A stretch of DNA of 24,643 nucleotides from Ignatzschineria sp. (GTDB lineage: Bacteria > Pseudomonadota > Gammaproteobacteria > Cardiobacteriales > Wohlfahrtiimonadaceae), in assembly GCA_030151245.1 (NCBI GenBank), contig JASLEF010000186.1:1-24643 (forward strand), in the 5' to 3' direction. Each line of letters opens with the position of its first letter. The stretch's first letter is position 1. The translations under genes were made by a program, and so were the position numbers. Positions 6,154 to 13,380 of this stretch are shown here, piece by piece. Under the pieces are notes generated by a model. That model did not search any database and was not told where the DNA came from. It saw only the letters and a program-made list of their open reading frames with translations.

Positions 6154-7362
6154 ATGACATATTTATTTACCTCTGAATCAGTTTCTGAAGGTCATCCAGA
6201 TAAGGTTGCGGATCAGATTTCTGATGCGGTTCTTGATGCGATTATCAAGGAAGATAAAGGCGCACGAGTGGCGTGTGAGACATTAGTTAAAACAGGTGTT
6301 GCGATTGTTGCTGGTGAAGTCAGTACCAATGCTTGGGTGGATCTAGAAGATCTAGTGAGAGGCGTGATCACAGATATTGGTTATGACTCTTCTAAAGTTG
6401 GTTTTGATGGTAAAACCTGTGGTGTTCTTAATATTATTGGTAAGCAAAGCTCTGAAATAGCGCAAGGCGTCGATCGTCAGCTTCCAGAGGAGCAGGGGGC
6501 TGGTGACCAGGGGTTAATGTTTGGGTATGCCTCCAATGAAACTGATGTTTTAATGCCGGCACCTATCACGTTTGCTCACCGTTTAATGGAGTGTCAATCT
6601 GAAGCAAGAAAGAGTAAACAGCTTTCATGGCTTCGTCCAGATGCCAAAAGTCAGGTGACATTTGCTTATAACTCTGATGGTTCGATCTCTCATATTGATG
6701 CGGTAGTATTGTCAACTCAGCATGATGAAGAGGTGAAAGCAAAAGATTTAGAAGAAGCGGTGATGGAGCTGATCATTAAGAAAACGCTTCCTGCTAAATG
6801 GTTAACGAATGAAACAAAATACCATATTAATCCAACGGGGAGCTTTACGATTGGAGGACCTGTTGGTGACTGTGGTCTAACTGGACGTAAGATCATTGTG
6901 GATACTTATGGTGGAATGGCGCGTCACGGCGGTGGAGCTTTCTCTGGTAAAGATCCTTCTAAAGTAGACCGATCTGCGGCTTATGCTGGGCGTTATGTCG
7001 CAAAAAATATTGTGGCTGCAGGGTTAGCGGATAAGTGTGAGATTCAAGTCTCTTATGCGATTGGTGTTGCGGAGCCGACATCAATTTCTATCACAACTTT
7101 TGGTACTAATAAAGTTCCAGAATCTGTGATTGAAGAGTTGGTGCGTCAACATTTTGATCTTCGTCCTTATGGAATTGTCACGATGTTAGATCTTCTTCAT
7201 CCGATCTATTTGCCGACGGCAAGTTATGGTCATTTTGGTCGTGATCCTTATGAGATTGAATATCTTGATGGTCATAATCAATCTGTGAAAGCAACAGCAT
7301 TTAGCTGGGAAAAAACAGATAAAGCGGACTTGCTTCGTGAAGCGGCGGGGTTAACGCGTTAG
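6154..7362 (+). CDS. metK: S-adenosylmethionine synthetase
   Basis: Makes S-adenosylmethionine from ATP and methionine. The start is set at ATG 6154 (MTYLFTSESVSEGHPDK), the family N-terminus; an in-frame ATG at 6088 would add 22 residues unlike the family. The 402-residue product contains the His14/Asp16 region EGHPDK, the ATP-binding GAGDQG (115-120), and the P-loop-like GGGAFSGKD (259-267). It is somewhat longer than the E. coli protein (384), with the extra length spread through the chain. It is followed by a promoter and rpmH, the spot where dnaA lies in many gammaproteobacteria. Confidence 0.97.
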   Translation: MTYLFTSESVSEGHPDKVADQISDAVLDAIIKEDKGARVACETLVKTGVAIVAGEVSTNAWVDLEDLVRGVITDIGYDSSKVGFDGKTCGVLNIIGKQSSEIAQGVDRQLPEEQGAGDQGLMFGYASNETDVLMPAPITFAHRLMECQSEARKSKQLSWLRPDAKSQVTFAYNSDGSISHIDAVVLSTQHDEEVKAKDLEEAVMELIIKKTLPAKWLTNETKYHINPTGSFTIGGPVGDCGLTGRKIIVDTYGGMARHGGGAFSGKDPSKVDRSAAYAGRYVAKNIVAAGLADKCEIQVSYAIGVAEPTSISITTFGTNKVPESVIEELVRQHFDLRPYGIVTMLDLLHPIYLPTASYGHFGRDPYEIEYLDGHNQSVKATAFSWEKTDKADLLREAAGLTR

Positions 7363-7432
7363 ATTTAGGTTGCGACAGATCTAGTTGTCTGGATATTGCG
7401 CAAATTAAGCACATCGCTACAATGAATTATTC

Positions 7433-7460
7433 TTGACTTTACACTGGAAAAAGCTAGAAT
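7433..7460 (+). promoter_or_regulatory. sigma-70 promoter of rpmH
   Basis: TTGACT (7433-7438), 16-bp spacer, TAGAAT (7455-7460). It leaves a leader of about 85 nt before rpmH. No DnaA-box cluster is visible around it. Confidence 0.72.
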
Positions 7461-7552
7461 AATCCGTTGTCTTAGTATGAATTTGATGCTCGCAGATATA
7501 AAGTTTTATTGCTGCGAGTATTGTCACTTATATAAATTAAAGGAATTTAGGG

Positions 7553-7687
7553 ATGAAACGTACATTTCAACCAAGTTTAATTAAGAGAAAACGTAACCAC
7601 GGATTCCGTGCACGTATGGCAACTAAAAACGGTCGTAGAGTAATCAACCGTCGCCGTGCTCGTGGACGTGCTCGTTTATCAGCATAA
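7553..7687 (+). CDS. rpmH: 50S ribosomal protein L34
   Basis: A 44-residue, very basic ribosomal protein of the large subunit. The sequence begins MKRTFQPSLIKRKRNHGFRA and ends RARGRARLSA; residues 18-26 carry the conserved GFRARMATK. Length is typical for gammaproteobacteria (46 in E. coli). AAAGGA at 7539-7544 is a good ribosome site. It heads the widespread rpmH-rnpA-yidD-yidC-mnmE cluster. A terminator between it and rnpA probably gives much more L34 mRNA than RnpA mRNA. Confidence 0.98.
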   Translation: MKRTFQPSLIKRKRNHGFRARMATKNGRRVINRRRARGRARLSA

Positions 7688-7714
7688 TTAAATAGAGTCT
7701 GTTTTTTAAGATTC

Positions 7715-7751
7715 AAGGCGCTTGTTATCGTTGAATAATAGGCGCCTTTTT
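7715..7751 (+). terminator. attenuating terminator between rpmH and rnpA
   Basis: AAGGCGC (7715-7721) pairs with GCGCCTT (7742-7748). The stem continues inward through 7728/7735 with G-U pairs to a 6-nt loop, and TTTTT follows. Partial read-through would supply the downstream rnpA-yidD-yidC, for which no separate strong promoter is visible. Confidence 0.8.
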
Positions 7752-7773
7752 GTTTTTGTAATGGGCATTAAGA

Positions 7774-8154
7774 ATGGAAACACTTCGATTTGAAAGACAT
7801 AAGCGGCTGTTAACAGCTGCAGACTATAGTGCTGTGTTTGAGAAAAATCGATGTTTTAAAGATCGCGCTTTCTTAATTTTAGTCAAAAGAAGATTACCTG
7901 CCAGTGAAGGCTTTACACCTGAGAGTAGTCAGCCTAGACTAGGGCTTGCTGTCTCTAAAAAGAACTTCAAAAAAGCTGTCGATCGTAATCTTGTTAAACG
8001 TGTGATTCGAGAGTCATTTCGTCTGCATCAAGCATCCTTACAAGGGCTCGATATTGTCGTAATGAGCAGAGCAACGACGAGGGTGACGGATAAAGCAGCC
8101 CTTCATACGTCGCTTGAACATCACTGGAAGAAGATTATTGAGGCAATTGGATAA
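7774..8154 (+). CDS. rnpA: ribonuclease P protein component
   Basis: Protein subunit of RNase P, which removes tRNA 5' leaders; it binds the pre-tRNA leader and the catalytic RNA. The product has 126 residues and is basic. The N-terminal FERHKRLLTAADYSAVF and the RNR motif RNLVKRVIRE (71-80) are diagnostic. Residues about 42-55 form a short insertion (PASEGFTPESSQ) relative to compact homologues. It starts about 20 nt beyond the rpmH terminator's T-run and ends 5 bp before yidD. The ribosome site is weak. Confidence 0.95.
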   Translation: METLRFERHKRLLTAADYSAVFEKNRCFKDRAFLILVKRRLPASEGFTPESSQPRLGLAVSKKNFKKAVDRNLVKRVIRESFRLHQASLQGLDIVVMSRATTRVTDKAALHTSLEHHWKKIIEAIG

Positions 8155-8159
8155 AAACC

Positions 8160-8369
8160 ATGCGGACGATTTTAATCTGGCTTATTAAAGGCTATAAATA
8201 TTTTTTGAGTCCTTGGGTAGGAAATCAGTGTCGGTTTGAGCCGAGCTGTTCAACTTATGCCATGGAAGCAATTACGCGTTATGGCGCGATTAAAGGAAGC
8301 TGGCTAACAATGAAGCGCTTAGTACGTTGTCAGCCATTTTGTAAAGGAGGAGAAGATCCTGTACCTTAA
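8160..8369 (+). CDS. yidD: membrane protein insertion efficiency factor YidD
   Basis: A 69-residue membrane-associated protein that assists YidC-dependent insertion. An N-terminal amphipathic helix (ILIWLIKGYKYFLSPW) is followed by the conserved core CRFEPSCSTYAMEAI (24-38) and the C-terminal RCQPFCKGGEDPVP with the last two of four conserved cysteines. It starts 5 bp after rnpA and is followed 42 bp later by yidC, the standard order. The length is at the short end of the family, but the conserved parts are all present. Confidence 0.95.
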   Translation: MRTILIWLIKGYKYFLSPWVGNQCRFEPSCSTYAMEAITRYGAIKGSWLTMKRLVRCQPFCKGGEDPVP

Positions 8370-8411
8370 GGATCTCTCTATTCGTATTAACATTTAATAA
8401 AGAAACTATTT

Positions 8412-10160
8412 ATGCAGAATAATCAGCAGCGTCTTTTTCTCTTATTGATTTTGGCTGTCATCATCTACTTTCTCTATACCAAATGGGTTGAATATAAAAA
8501 CCCTGCACCTATCACGCCGATAGAGCAAACGGTATCAGGAAGTCAACTTGGTGGCGCAAATGATGGAACTGTTCCAATGATCGGAGGTGATCAGGGGCAG
8601 GCAGCAGCTATGAATGTCGATGATTACATTACTGTTGTGACAGATGTCTATGAGATGAAAATTGCGAAGAAGGGTGGGGATATTATCGAGGCAGGATTGC
8701 TTCAATACCCAGAGAGCCTTGAAGAGCAAGATAAACCTTTTAAAGTCATGGATAATACGCAAGAGCGTTTCCAAGTAACTCGCACAGGGTTATCTAGTCA
8801 GACACATGAAGGAACGCCTAATCATACCAATGCAATCTTTGATAGTGCTCAGGATCGTTATGAGCTCGCAGATAATGCTGAGAGTTTGGTGGTTCCTTTA
8901 ACATATGTAGATGCGGCAACAGGATTAACGGTTACGAAAACATATGAGTTTACTCGTGGCCTTTATACGGTTGGCTTCTCACAAAAATTAGAAAATCATT
9001 CAGATCAAGTATGGGTGGGTGGTGAGTATCGTGAGATTGCAACACGTAAGCCTAAAGCACAAAAAGGTGCTGCAATTGGCGCATCAAGCTTTGACGGAAG
9101 TGTTTTCTCTTTACCGAACAATGATTATAAGTATGAGAAACTTGCTTATGAGAAGATGACGACGAAAGAGCGTGGGTTTAATGCAAATGGTCAGGAAGTT
9201 ACGCAATACCGTCCTAAAGAGTTCCGTGGTGAAGGTGGTTGGGTGGCGATGATTGAGCAATATTTTGTTGCCGCATCTGTTCCTGGGAAAGATAAGGAAG
9301 CGACGAAGCAAACACAAAATGTGGTGCAAACACTTCAATATGGTGACTTTAAAGATGTTTCACAAAATACATATGTGATTCGTATGATGGATCAATCGCC
9401 AGTCACGATTAAACCGGGTGAAGCGCATAATTTCGAAAGTCGTTATTTTATTGGTCCGAAATTAAAAGAGCAGCTTGAAGAGACTGCTGCATATTTAGAT
9501 TTAACGCTTGATTTTGGTTGGTTTAGTCCAATTTCTGAATTAATGCTATGGGTTCTGAAGTTCTTCTACTCATTTGTAGGCAACTGGGGTTGGGCAATTA
9601 TTCTGTTAACCTTAACGGTGAAGTTAGCACTCTTCTACTTTGCGAATAAGGGCTATACTTCAATGGCGAGAATGCGTAATGTTGCGCCTAAGCTTGCATT
9701 GATTCGTGAAGAGTATGCTGATAATAGACAGAAACAGTCTGAAGAGATGATGAAGCTCTATCGTAAAGAGAAGATTAATCCATTAGGGGGTTGCTGGCCG
9801 ATTATTATTCAGATTCCCGTGTTCATTGCACTCTTCTGGATGTTAATGGAGAGTGTTGAGCTCCGTCAAGCGCCGTGGATTCTTTGGATTCATGACTTGT
9901 CGAAAATGGACCCATACTTTATCTTGCCTGTGATCATGGGGGTAACGATGTTCTTTCAACAACGTCTTAACCCAGCCCCTACAGATCCTATGCAGCAGAA
10001 GATCATGAAATGGTTACCAGTTGTCTTTACCTTCATGTTTATGTGGTTTGCGGCAGGAATTGTTTTATACTGGATCACGAATAACTTATTAACGATTCTT
10101 CAGCAGACTTTTATTATGAAGCGCGTGGAGAGAGATAGTAAGAAGCATCATCATGCATAA
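8412..10160 (+). CDS. yidC: membrane protein insertase YidC
   Basis: Inner-membrane insertase that works alone or with SecYEG. The product is 582 residues. It has an uncleaved N-terminal TM (about 7-24), a large periplasmic beta-sandwich P1 domain (about 50-350), and the Oxa1-like five-TM core (about 375-570) with INPLGGCWPIIIQIP and SVELRQAPWILWIHDLS. The residue in the hydrophilic groove equivalent to E. coli Arg366 is Lys (LTVKLALF), as in Pseudomonas-type YidC. The tail is basic and ends KKHHHA. It follows yidD; a terminator separates it from mnmE. Confidence 0.98.
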   Translation: MQNNQQRLFLLLILAVIIYFLYTKWVEYKNPAPITPIEQTVSGSQLGGANDGTVPMIGGDQGQAAAMNVDDYITVVTDVYEMKIAKKGGDIIEAGLLQYPESLEEQDKPFKVMDNTQERFQVTRTGLSSQTHEGTPNHTNAIFDSAQDRYELADNAESLVVPLTYVDAATGLTVTKTYEFTRGLYTVGFSQKLENHSDQVWVGGEYREIATRKPKAQKGAAIGASSFDGSVFSLPNNDYKYEKLAYEKMTTKERGFNANGQEVTQYRPKEFRGEGGWVAMIEQYFVAASVPGKDKEATKQTQNVVQTLQYGDFKDVSQNTYVIRMMDQSPVTIKPGEAHNFESRYFIGPKLKEQLEETAAYLDLTLDFGWFSPISELMLWVLKFFYSFVGNWGWAIILLTLTVKLALFYFANKGYTSMARMRNVAPKLALIREEYADNRQKQSEEMMKLYRKEKINPLGGCWPIIIQIPVFIALFWMLMESVELRQAPWILWIHDLSKMDPYFILPVIMGVTMFFQQRLNPAPTDPMQQKIMKWLPVVFTFMFMWFAAGIVLYWITNNLLTILQQTFIMKRVERDSKKHHHA

Positions 10161-10166
10161 GAGTGA

Positions 10167-10222
10167 GGATCTCTTCGATGATCTTTAGAGATTTAATCTA
10201 AGAAGATATTAAAAAGAGATCC
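10167..10222. repeat. 9-bp inverted repeat in the yidC-mnmE gap
   Basis: GGATCTCTT (10167-10175) and AAGAGATCC (10214-10222) are perfect inverted repeats separated by 38 nt. No T-run follows. It could be an mRNA 3'-end processing or protective stem for yidC, upstream of the terminator at 10254. Confidence 0.45.
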
Positions 10223-10230
10223 AATAGGTT

Positions 10231-10259
10231 TTGACAATCAGTCATTAACAACTAACAAT
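10231..10259 (+). promoter_or_regulatory. candidate mnmE promoter overlapping the yidC terminator
   Basis: A perfect TTGACA (10231-10236), 17-bp spacer, AACAAT (10254-10259; 4/6). The -10 is the left arm of the terminator. The predicted start near 10266 falls in the loop, so mnmE mRNA would lack the 5' arm. Confidence 0.5.
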
Positions 10260-10283
10260 CCCCTTTATTGGGGATTGTTTTTT
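10254..10283 (+). terminator. intrinsic terminator after yidC
   Basis: AACAATCCCC (10254-10263) pairs perfectly with GGGGATTGTT (10270-10279), loop TTTATT, T-run to 10283. The mnmE ribosome site AAGGA starts 3 nt later (10286). Confidence 0.92.
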
Positions 10284-10297
10284 ATAAGGAATTAAAA

Positions 10298-11626
10298 GTG
10301 TTAAAAGATCAAACGATTGCTGCAATTGCAACAAGCACTGCGATTGGTGGAATTGGGATTGTAAGACTTTCAGGAAGCGAATCAATCCGTATTGTAAAAG
10401 AGATGACAACTTTGACGGATCTTAAGCCTAGGCATGCTTATTTCTCCCCCTTTTTAGGGAAAAACGGGGAGAGTATTGATGAAGGGGTGGTGATTTATTA
10501 CAAAGGACCTCATTCATTCACTGGGGAAGATGTGATTGAACTGCAAGGGCATGGTGGTTTAGTTGTTTTAAACCGTGTGCTTTCAAGAACATTAGAACTT
10601 GGTGCGACGATGGCGAGACGAGGCGAGTTCTCGGAGCGAGCATTTATTAATGGGAAGCTTGATCTTGTCCAAGCTGAGGCAATTCATGATCTTATAGTGA
10701 GTCAAAGTGAAGCGCAGGCGAAAGCGGCGATGAACTCTTTGACGGGAAACTTCTCTAAAAAGGTTAATGAGCTATTAGAAGCTTTAGTAATGATGCGAGT
10801 CTATATCGAGGCTGCGATTGATTTTAGCGAAGAGGATATAGATTTCATTTCTGATGGTAATGTCATTAAAGGATTAAATGGTCTTAATGATCAAATTACG
10901 GCGCTACTTAAATCTGCGGGTAATGGTAAGGTTTTAACTGATGGCTTAAAAGTGGTGATTGCGGGGAAACCGAATGCCGGAAAGTCGAGTCTTCTAAATG
11001 CCTTATCGGGTGAAGAGACTGCGATTGTGACTGATATTGAAGGGACAACGCGGGACGTTCTTCGTGAACGTATTATTATTGAGGGGATTCCGCTCTATAT
11101 TATTGATACAGCAGGGCTTCGTGAGACAACGGATCAGATTGAGGCTGAAGGAATTAAGCGCGCAAAAAGAGAGATGGCAGCCGCTGATCTCGTATTATGG
11201 ATGCATGATGATTCACAGGCATTTACCGGTATTGATGAAGATATTGCAGCACTAGAAATTCCTGTCATTAATATTCACAATAAGGCTGATATTTCAGGTA
11301 ATAAGATTGGAAAGCATGATGGCTATATTGCAATTAGTGCGAAAGAAGATTTAGGGATTGATGCGGTGAAAGCGGCAATTTTAGATTATGCGGGATTCGA
11401 GTCGCAAGAGGGGCTTTTTAGCGCCAGAGAGCGACATATTCAGGCTCTAAAATCGGTATTAGATCATTTTGCGATTGCATTGCGCTTAATTCATGAGGAG
11501 GTTGCGATTGAACTAGTTGCGGAGGAATTGCGTTTAGCGCAGGTTGCGTTAGGAGAGATTACCGGAGAATTTAGTTCAGATGCTTTATTAGGAGAGATCT
11601 TCTCCAATTTTTGTGTTGGGAAGTAA
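10298..11626 (+). CDS. mnmE: tRNA modification GTPase MnmE
   Basis: With MnmG it installs the (carboxymethyl)aminomethyl group on U34 of tRNAs, including tRNA-Gln(UUG), which is encoded twice in this window. I set the start at GTG 10298 because AAGGA lies 7 nt upstream and the protein then begins MLKDQTIAAIATS like the family; ATG 10268 sits in the terminator loop. The 442 residues show a tetrahydrofolate-binding N-domain (1-120), a helical domain, and an inserted G domain with GKPNAGKS (223-230), GTTRD (249-253), DTAG (270-273) and NKAD. The C-terminus is FCVGK, whose Cys is the catalytic-site cysteine of the family. Confidence 0.97.
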   Translation: MLKDQTIAAIATSTAIGGIGIVRLSGSESIRIVKEMTTLTDLKPRHAYFSPFLGKNGESIDEGVVIYYKGPHSFTGEDVIELQGHGGLVVLNRVLSRTLELGATMARRGEFSERAFINGKLDLVQAEAIHDLIVSQSEAQAKAAMNSLTGNFSKKVNELLEALVMMRVYIEAAIDFSEEDIDFISDGNVIKGLNGLNDQITALLKSAGNGKVLTDGLKVVIAGKPNAGKSSLLNALSGEETAIVTDIEGTTRDVLRERIIIEGIPLYIIDTAGLRETTDQIEAEGIKRAKREMAAADLVLWMHDDSQAFTGIDEDIAALEIPVINIHNKADISGNKIGKHDGYIAISAKEDLGIDAVKAAILDYAGFESQEGLFSARERHIQALKSVLDHFAIALRLIHEEVAIELVAEELRLAQVALGEITGEFSSDALLGEIFSNFCVGK

Positions 11627-11676
11627 GATTATCATCGGTTGCTAAAAGGTGAGGGAAGAAGGCATTGAGAGAAGAG

Positions 11677-11904
11677 ATGTTAAGCAAAGAAAATCTAGTG
11701 AAGCTTGCGACAGTCAAGATGCCTTTTGGTCGTTATATGGGGCGTTATTTAATTGATTTACCGGAAGAATATCTCTTATGGTTTACAAGAGCGGAGAAAG
11801 GGTTTCCCAAAGGTGAACTAGGACAATTAATGGCGTTAGCTTTAATGCTGAAAGTGGATGGTTTAGATCATTTAGTAAAGCCTTTAAAAAGTCGAAGTAT
11901 CTAA
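11677..11904 (+). CDS. DUF3820 family protein
   Basis: A 75-residue (from ATG 11677) cytoplasmic protein of the DUF3820 family, of unknown biochemical role; some members are annotated as quorum-sensing-regulated virulence factors in Pseudomonas, which is weak evidence for function here. The family core is clear: KMPFGRYMGRYLIDLPEEYL, then WF and KGFPKGELGQLM. A TTG at 11665 would extend it by four residues and has a GAGGG at 9-nt distance; the choice between the two starts is open. It lies 50 bp after mnmE with no terminator between, so co-transcription with mnmE is likely. Confidence 0.85.
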   Translation: MLSKENLVKLATVKMPFGRYMGRYLIDLPEEYLLWFTRAEKGFPKGELGQLMALALMLKVDGLDHLVKPLKSRSI

Positions 11905-12306
11905 TAGTTTCGTTATTTTCTTTGAAGGGTATTTGTCATAGTAGGGGAGGCTGAAAAGTTTCCCTTTAACTTATTTCTCTGCTTTTAAAAGATCATTGAA
12001 GTTTTTAGCTTCTCATCAGAAAATTTTAAATCCATCTCCCGATACTATCTTCTATCGTATTAAAGTCGGGTGTTTGTTTATAAGACTGCATTAAAGAGGC
12101 ATTAAAAAAATTTAATTTGTGAGTGTTTGCTCCCATGGCTTATTGGGTGGTTAGCACGTTATTTTTTTAGGATGCTAATCGTGATATTGAGGATTGAAGT
12201 CTCTTCTATTTGCAAGTTGCGGGTTGCTAGTTAGAAGAAGAGTGCCATTATAAAGGGTAATCGGATCGCTCCTTAGCTATTAGTGATATATCTTAAGATC
12301 TTCCAT
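11905..12306. other. intergenic stretch with no gene seen
   Basis: About 400 bp between the DUF3820 gene and the terminator of the minus-strand lipoprotein gene. It is AT-rich, has no frame with a ribosome site, and does not resemble 4.5S, 6S or tmRNA. Weak inverted repeats are present: TTAGCA (12151-12156)/TGCTAA (12173-12178) around a T7 run, and CCCGA (12038-12042)/TCGGG (12066-12070). None is convincing as an RNA gene. Confidence 0.5.
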
Positions 12307-12341
12307 AAAAAAAAGCATCACAATAATTTGTGATGCTTTTT
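12307..12341 (-). terminator. terminator of the lipoprotein gene (usable in both directions)
   Basis: GCATCACA (12315-12322) pairs with TGTGATGC (12329-12336). Read on the minus strand it ends in eight T residues (A8 at 12307-12314); on the plus strand it ends in five T. A second hairpin, ACTTCAGC (12354-12361)/GCTGAAGT (12367-12374), lies between it and the stop codon. Confidence 0.82.
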
Positions 12342-12384
12342 CGATTCTACGTCACTTCAGCAATGTGCTGAAGTTTTGAAGAGA

Positions 12385-13026
12385 TTATTTTTTAAGTGCG
12401 TCTACCGCGTTTTTTGTCTCTTCAACCGTTTTATTCATTGCTTCTTCTGCAGCTTTTTTCATCTCTTCTGCAATTTCAGCCGCAGCTTCTTGTGCCGCTT
12501 GTTTTGCTTCTTCGATCTTATCTTTATTCTCTTCAGCTTTTTTAGCTGCATCATCTACCATTTTGTTGGTTGAATCTTTAGCTTCATCAACTTTTTCAGT
12601 CGCTTTCTCTTTTAAAGAATCCGCTTGTTTTTTTGCTTCTTCTTCAGCTTTTTTTGCAGCTTCATCAGCCGCTTTCTTAGCTTCTTCAGCTTGCTTTTTA
12701 GCTTCTTCTTCTAATTTCTTAGCAGCTTCATCGGCTGCTTTTTTCTCAGCTTCTGCTTTAGCTTTAGCTTCTTCTTCTGCTTTTTTAGCAGCTTCTTCAG
12801 CTTTCTTAGCCGCTTCATCAGCCGCTTTCTTAGCTTCTTCAGCTTGTTTTTTAGCTTCTTCTTCTAATTTTTTAGCAGTCTCTTTAGCTTCATGTTCTGT
12901 TGCTTTGGCAACTTCTTCAGCTTGTTGTTTTGCTGTAGCGGCTGCATCTTTTGTTTCATCAGAACAAGCGACTAATCCAGCAAACGCAATTGAGCTAATT
13001 AAGAGCATTTTTGTAATATTTTTCAT
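12385..13026 (-). CDS. Ala/Lys/Glu-rich coiled-coil lipoprotein
   Basis: Not a family I can name. The 213-residue product has a lipoprotein signal (MKNITKMLLI... GLVAC; Cys21 lipidated, Ser22 next, so outer-membrane sorting is expected). It is followed by about 190 residues of almost uninterrupted Ala, Lys and Glu without Pro or Gly, predicted as one long charged helix or coiled coil. A 28-residue block (51-78, starting AKKLEEEAKKQAEEAKKAAD) is repeated almost exactly at 102-129, with the DNA repeated too. It ends VDALKK. AAAGGAC gives a good ribosome site. Compositional matches to TolA- or histone-H1-like proteins would be uninformative. A spacer or Lpp-like envelope strut is an inference only. 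Confidence 0.85.
   Translation of the reverse strand: MKNITKMLLISSIAFAGLVACSDETKDAAATAKQQAEEVAKATEHEAKETAKKLEEEAKKQAEEAKKAADEAAKKAEEAAKKAEEEAKAKAEAEKKAADEAAKKLEEEAKKQAEEAKKAADEAAKKAEEEAKKQADSLKEKATEKVDEAKDSTNKMVDDAAKKAEENKDKIEEAKQAAQEAAAEIAEEMKKAAEEAMNKTVEETKNAVDALKK
12640..12876 (-). repeat. internal direct repeat in the lipoprotein gene
   Basis: Two 84-bp copies, 12793-12876 and 12640-12723 (153-bp period), encode the same 28 residues with only scattered silent changes. Similar shorter units surround them. Such arrays expand and contract by recombination or slippage, so length variation between strains is likely. Confidence 0.75.
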
Positions 13027-13380
13027 CGTAAAGTCCTTTATTGATAGTTTCTATCAATGTGTGAGTTAGGTTTAAATTGATATGAGTTCTAAATTTTTTA
13101 TCGAAAACGCTTATAAAGTTTTACTGTTATAAAAATCCCCGATTTTAGAAACGTCAATGATATATTTATTGTTAATAACAGATGATAATATCATAACTAT
13201 TTTATTAATGATTACAATAGGCATAACAATTCTTGCTGAATCTTGTTTTGAGGCGTAATTATACGATATTTTGCAGTTATAAAAAACATATCCGTATAGC
13301 AATTGTACGATTTTATGACAGAAGCAGGTCGTTTGAAAGATCTTATTGCCATGATTATCTTATGGTTGCATCTATTGCTG
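13027..13380. other. upstream region of the lipoprotein gene, with a palindrome at 13040-13058
   Basis: No gene seen. A 19-bp palindrome (13040-13058) with arms ATTGATAG and CTATCAAT around TTT sits immediately before the lipoprotein ribosome site, as an operator or a leader hairpin. ATTATA at 13258-13263 reads TATAAT on the minus strand but lacks a good -35. CCAT/ATGG hairpins near 13350 could belong to the 3' end of the phosphate-transporter mRNA. The segment is very AT-rich. Confidence 0.5.

Noticed and set aside
6890..6910. DnaA-box-like TGTGGATAC within metK
   Set aside because: A single near-match in coding sequence, with no cluster or AT-rich unwinding element nearby.
10268..10297. 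Upstream ATG for mnmE at 10268
   Set aside because: It is in the terminator loop, has no ribosome site, and adds residues unlike the MnmE N-terminus; GTG 10298 with AAGGA fits better.
12563..13069. 168-codon Ala/Ser-rich frame opposite the lipoprotein gene
   Set aside because: It is the antisense shadow of the Ala/Lys/Glu repeats; low-complexity coding DNA leaves the opposite strand open. The minus-strand frame has a signal peptide, lipobox and ribosome site.
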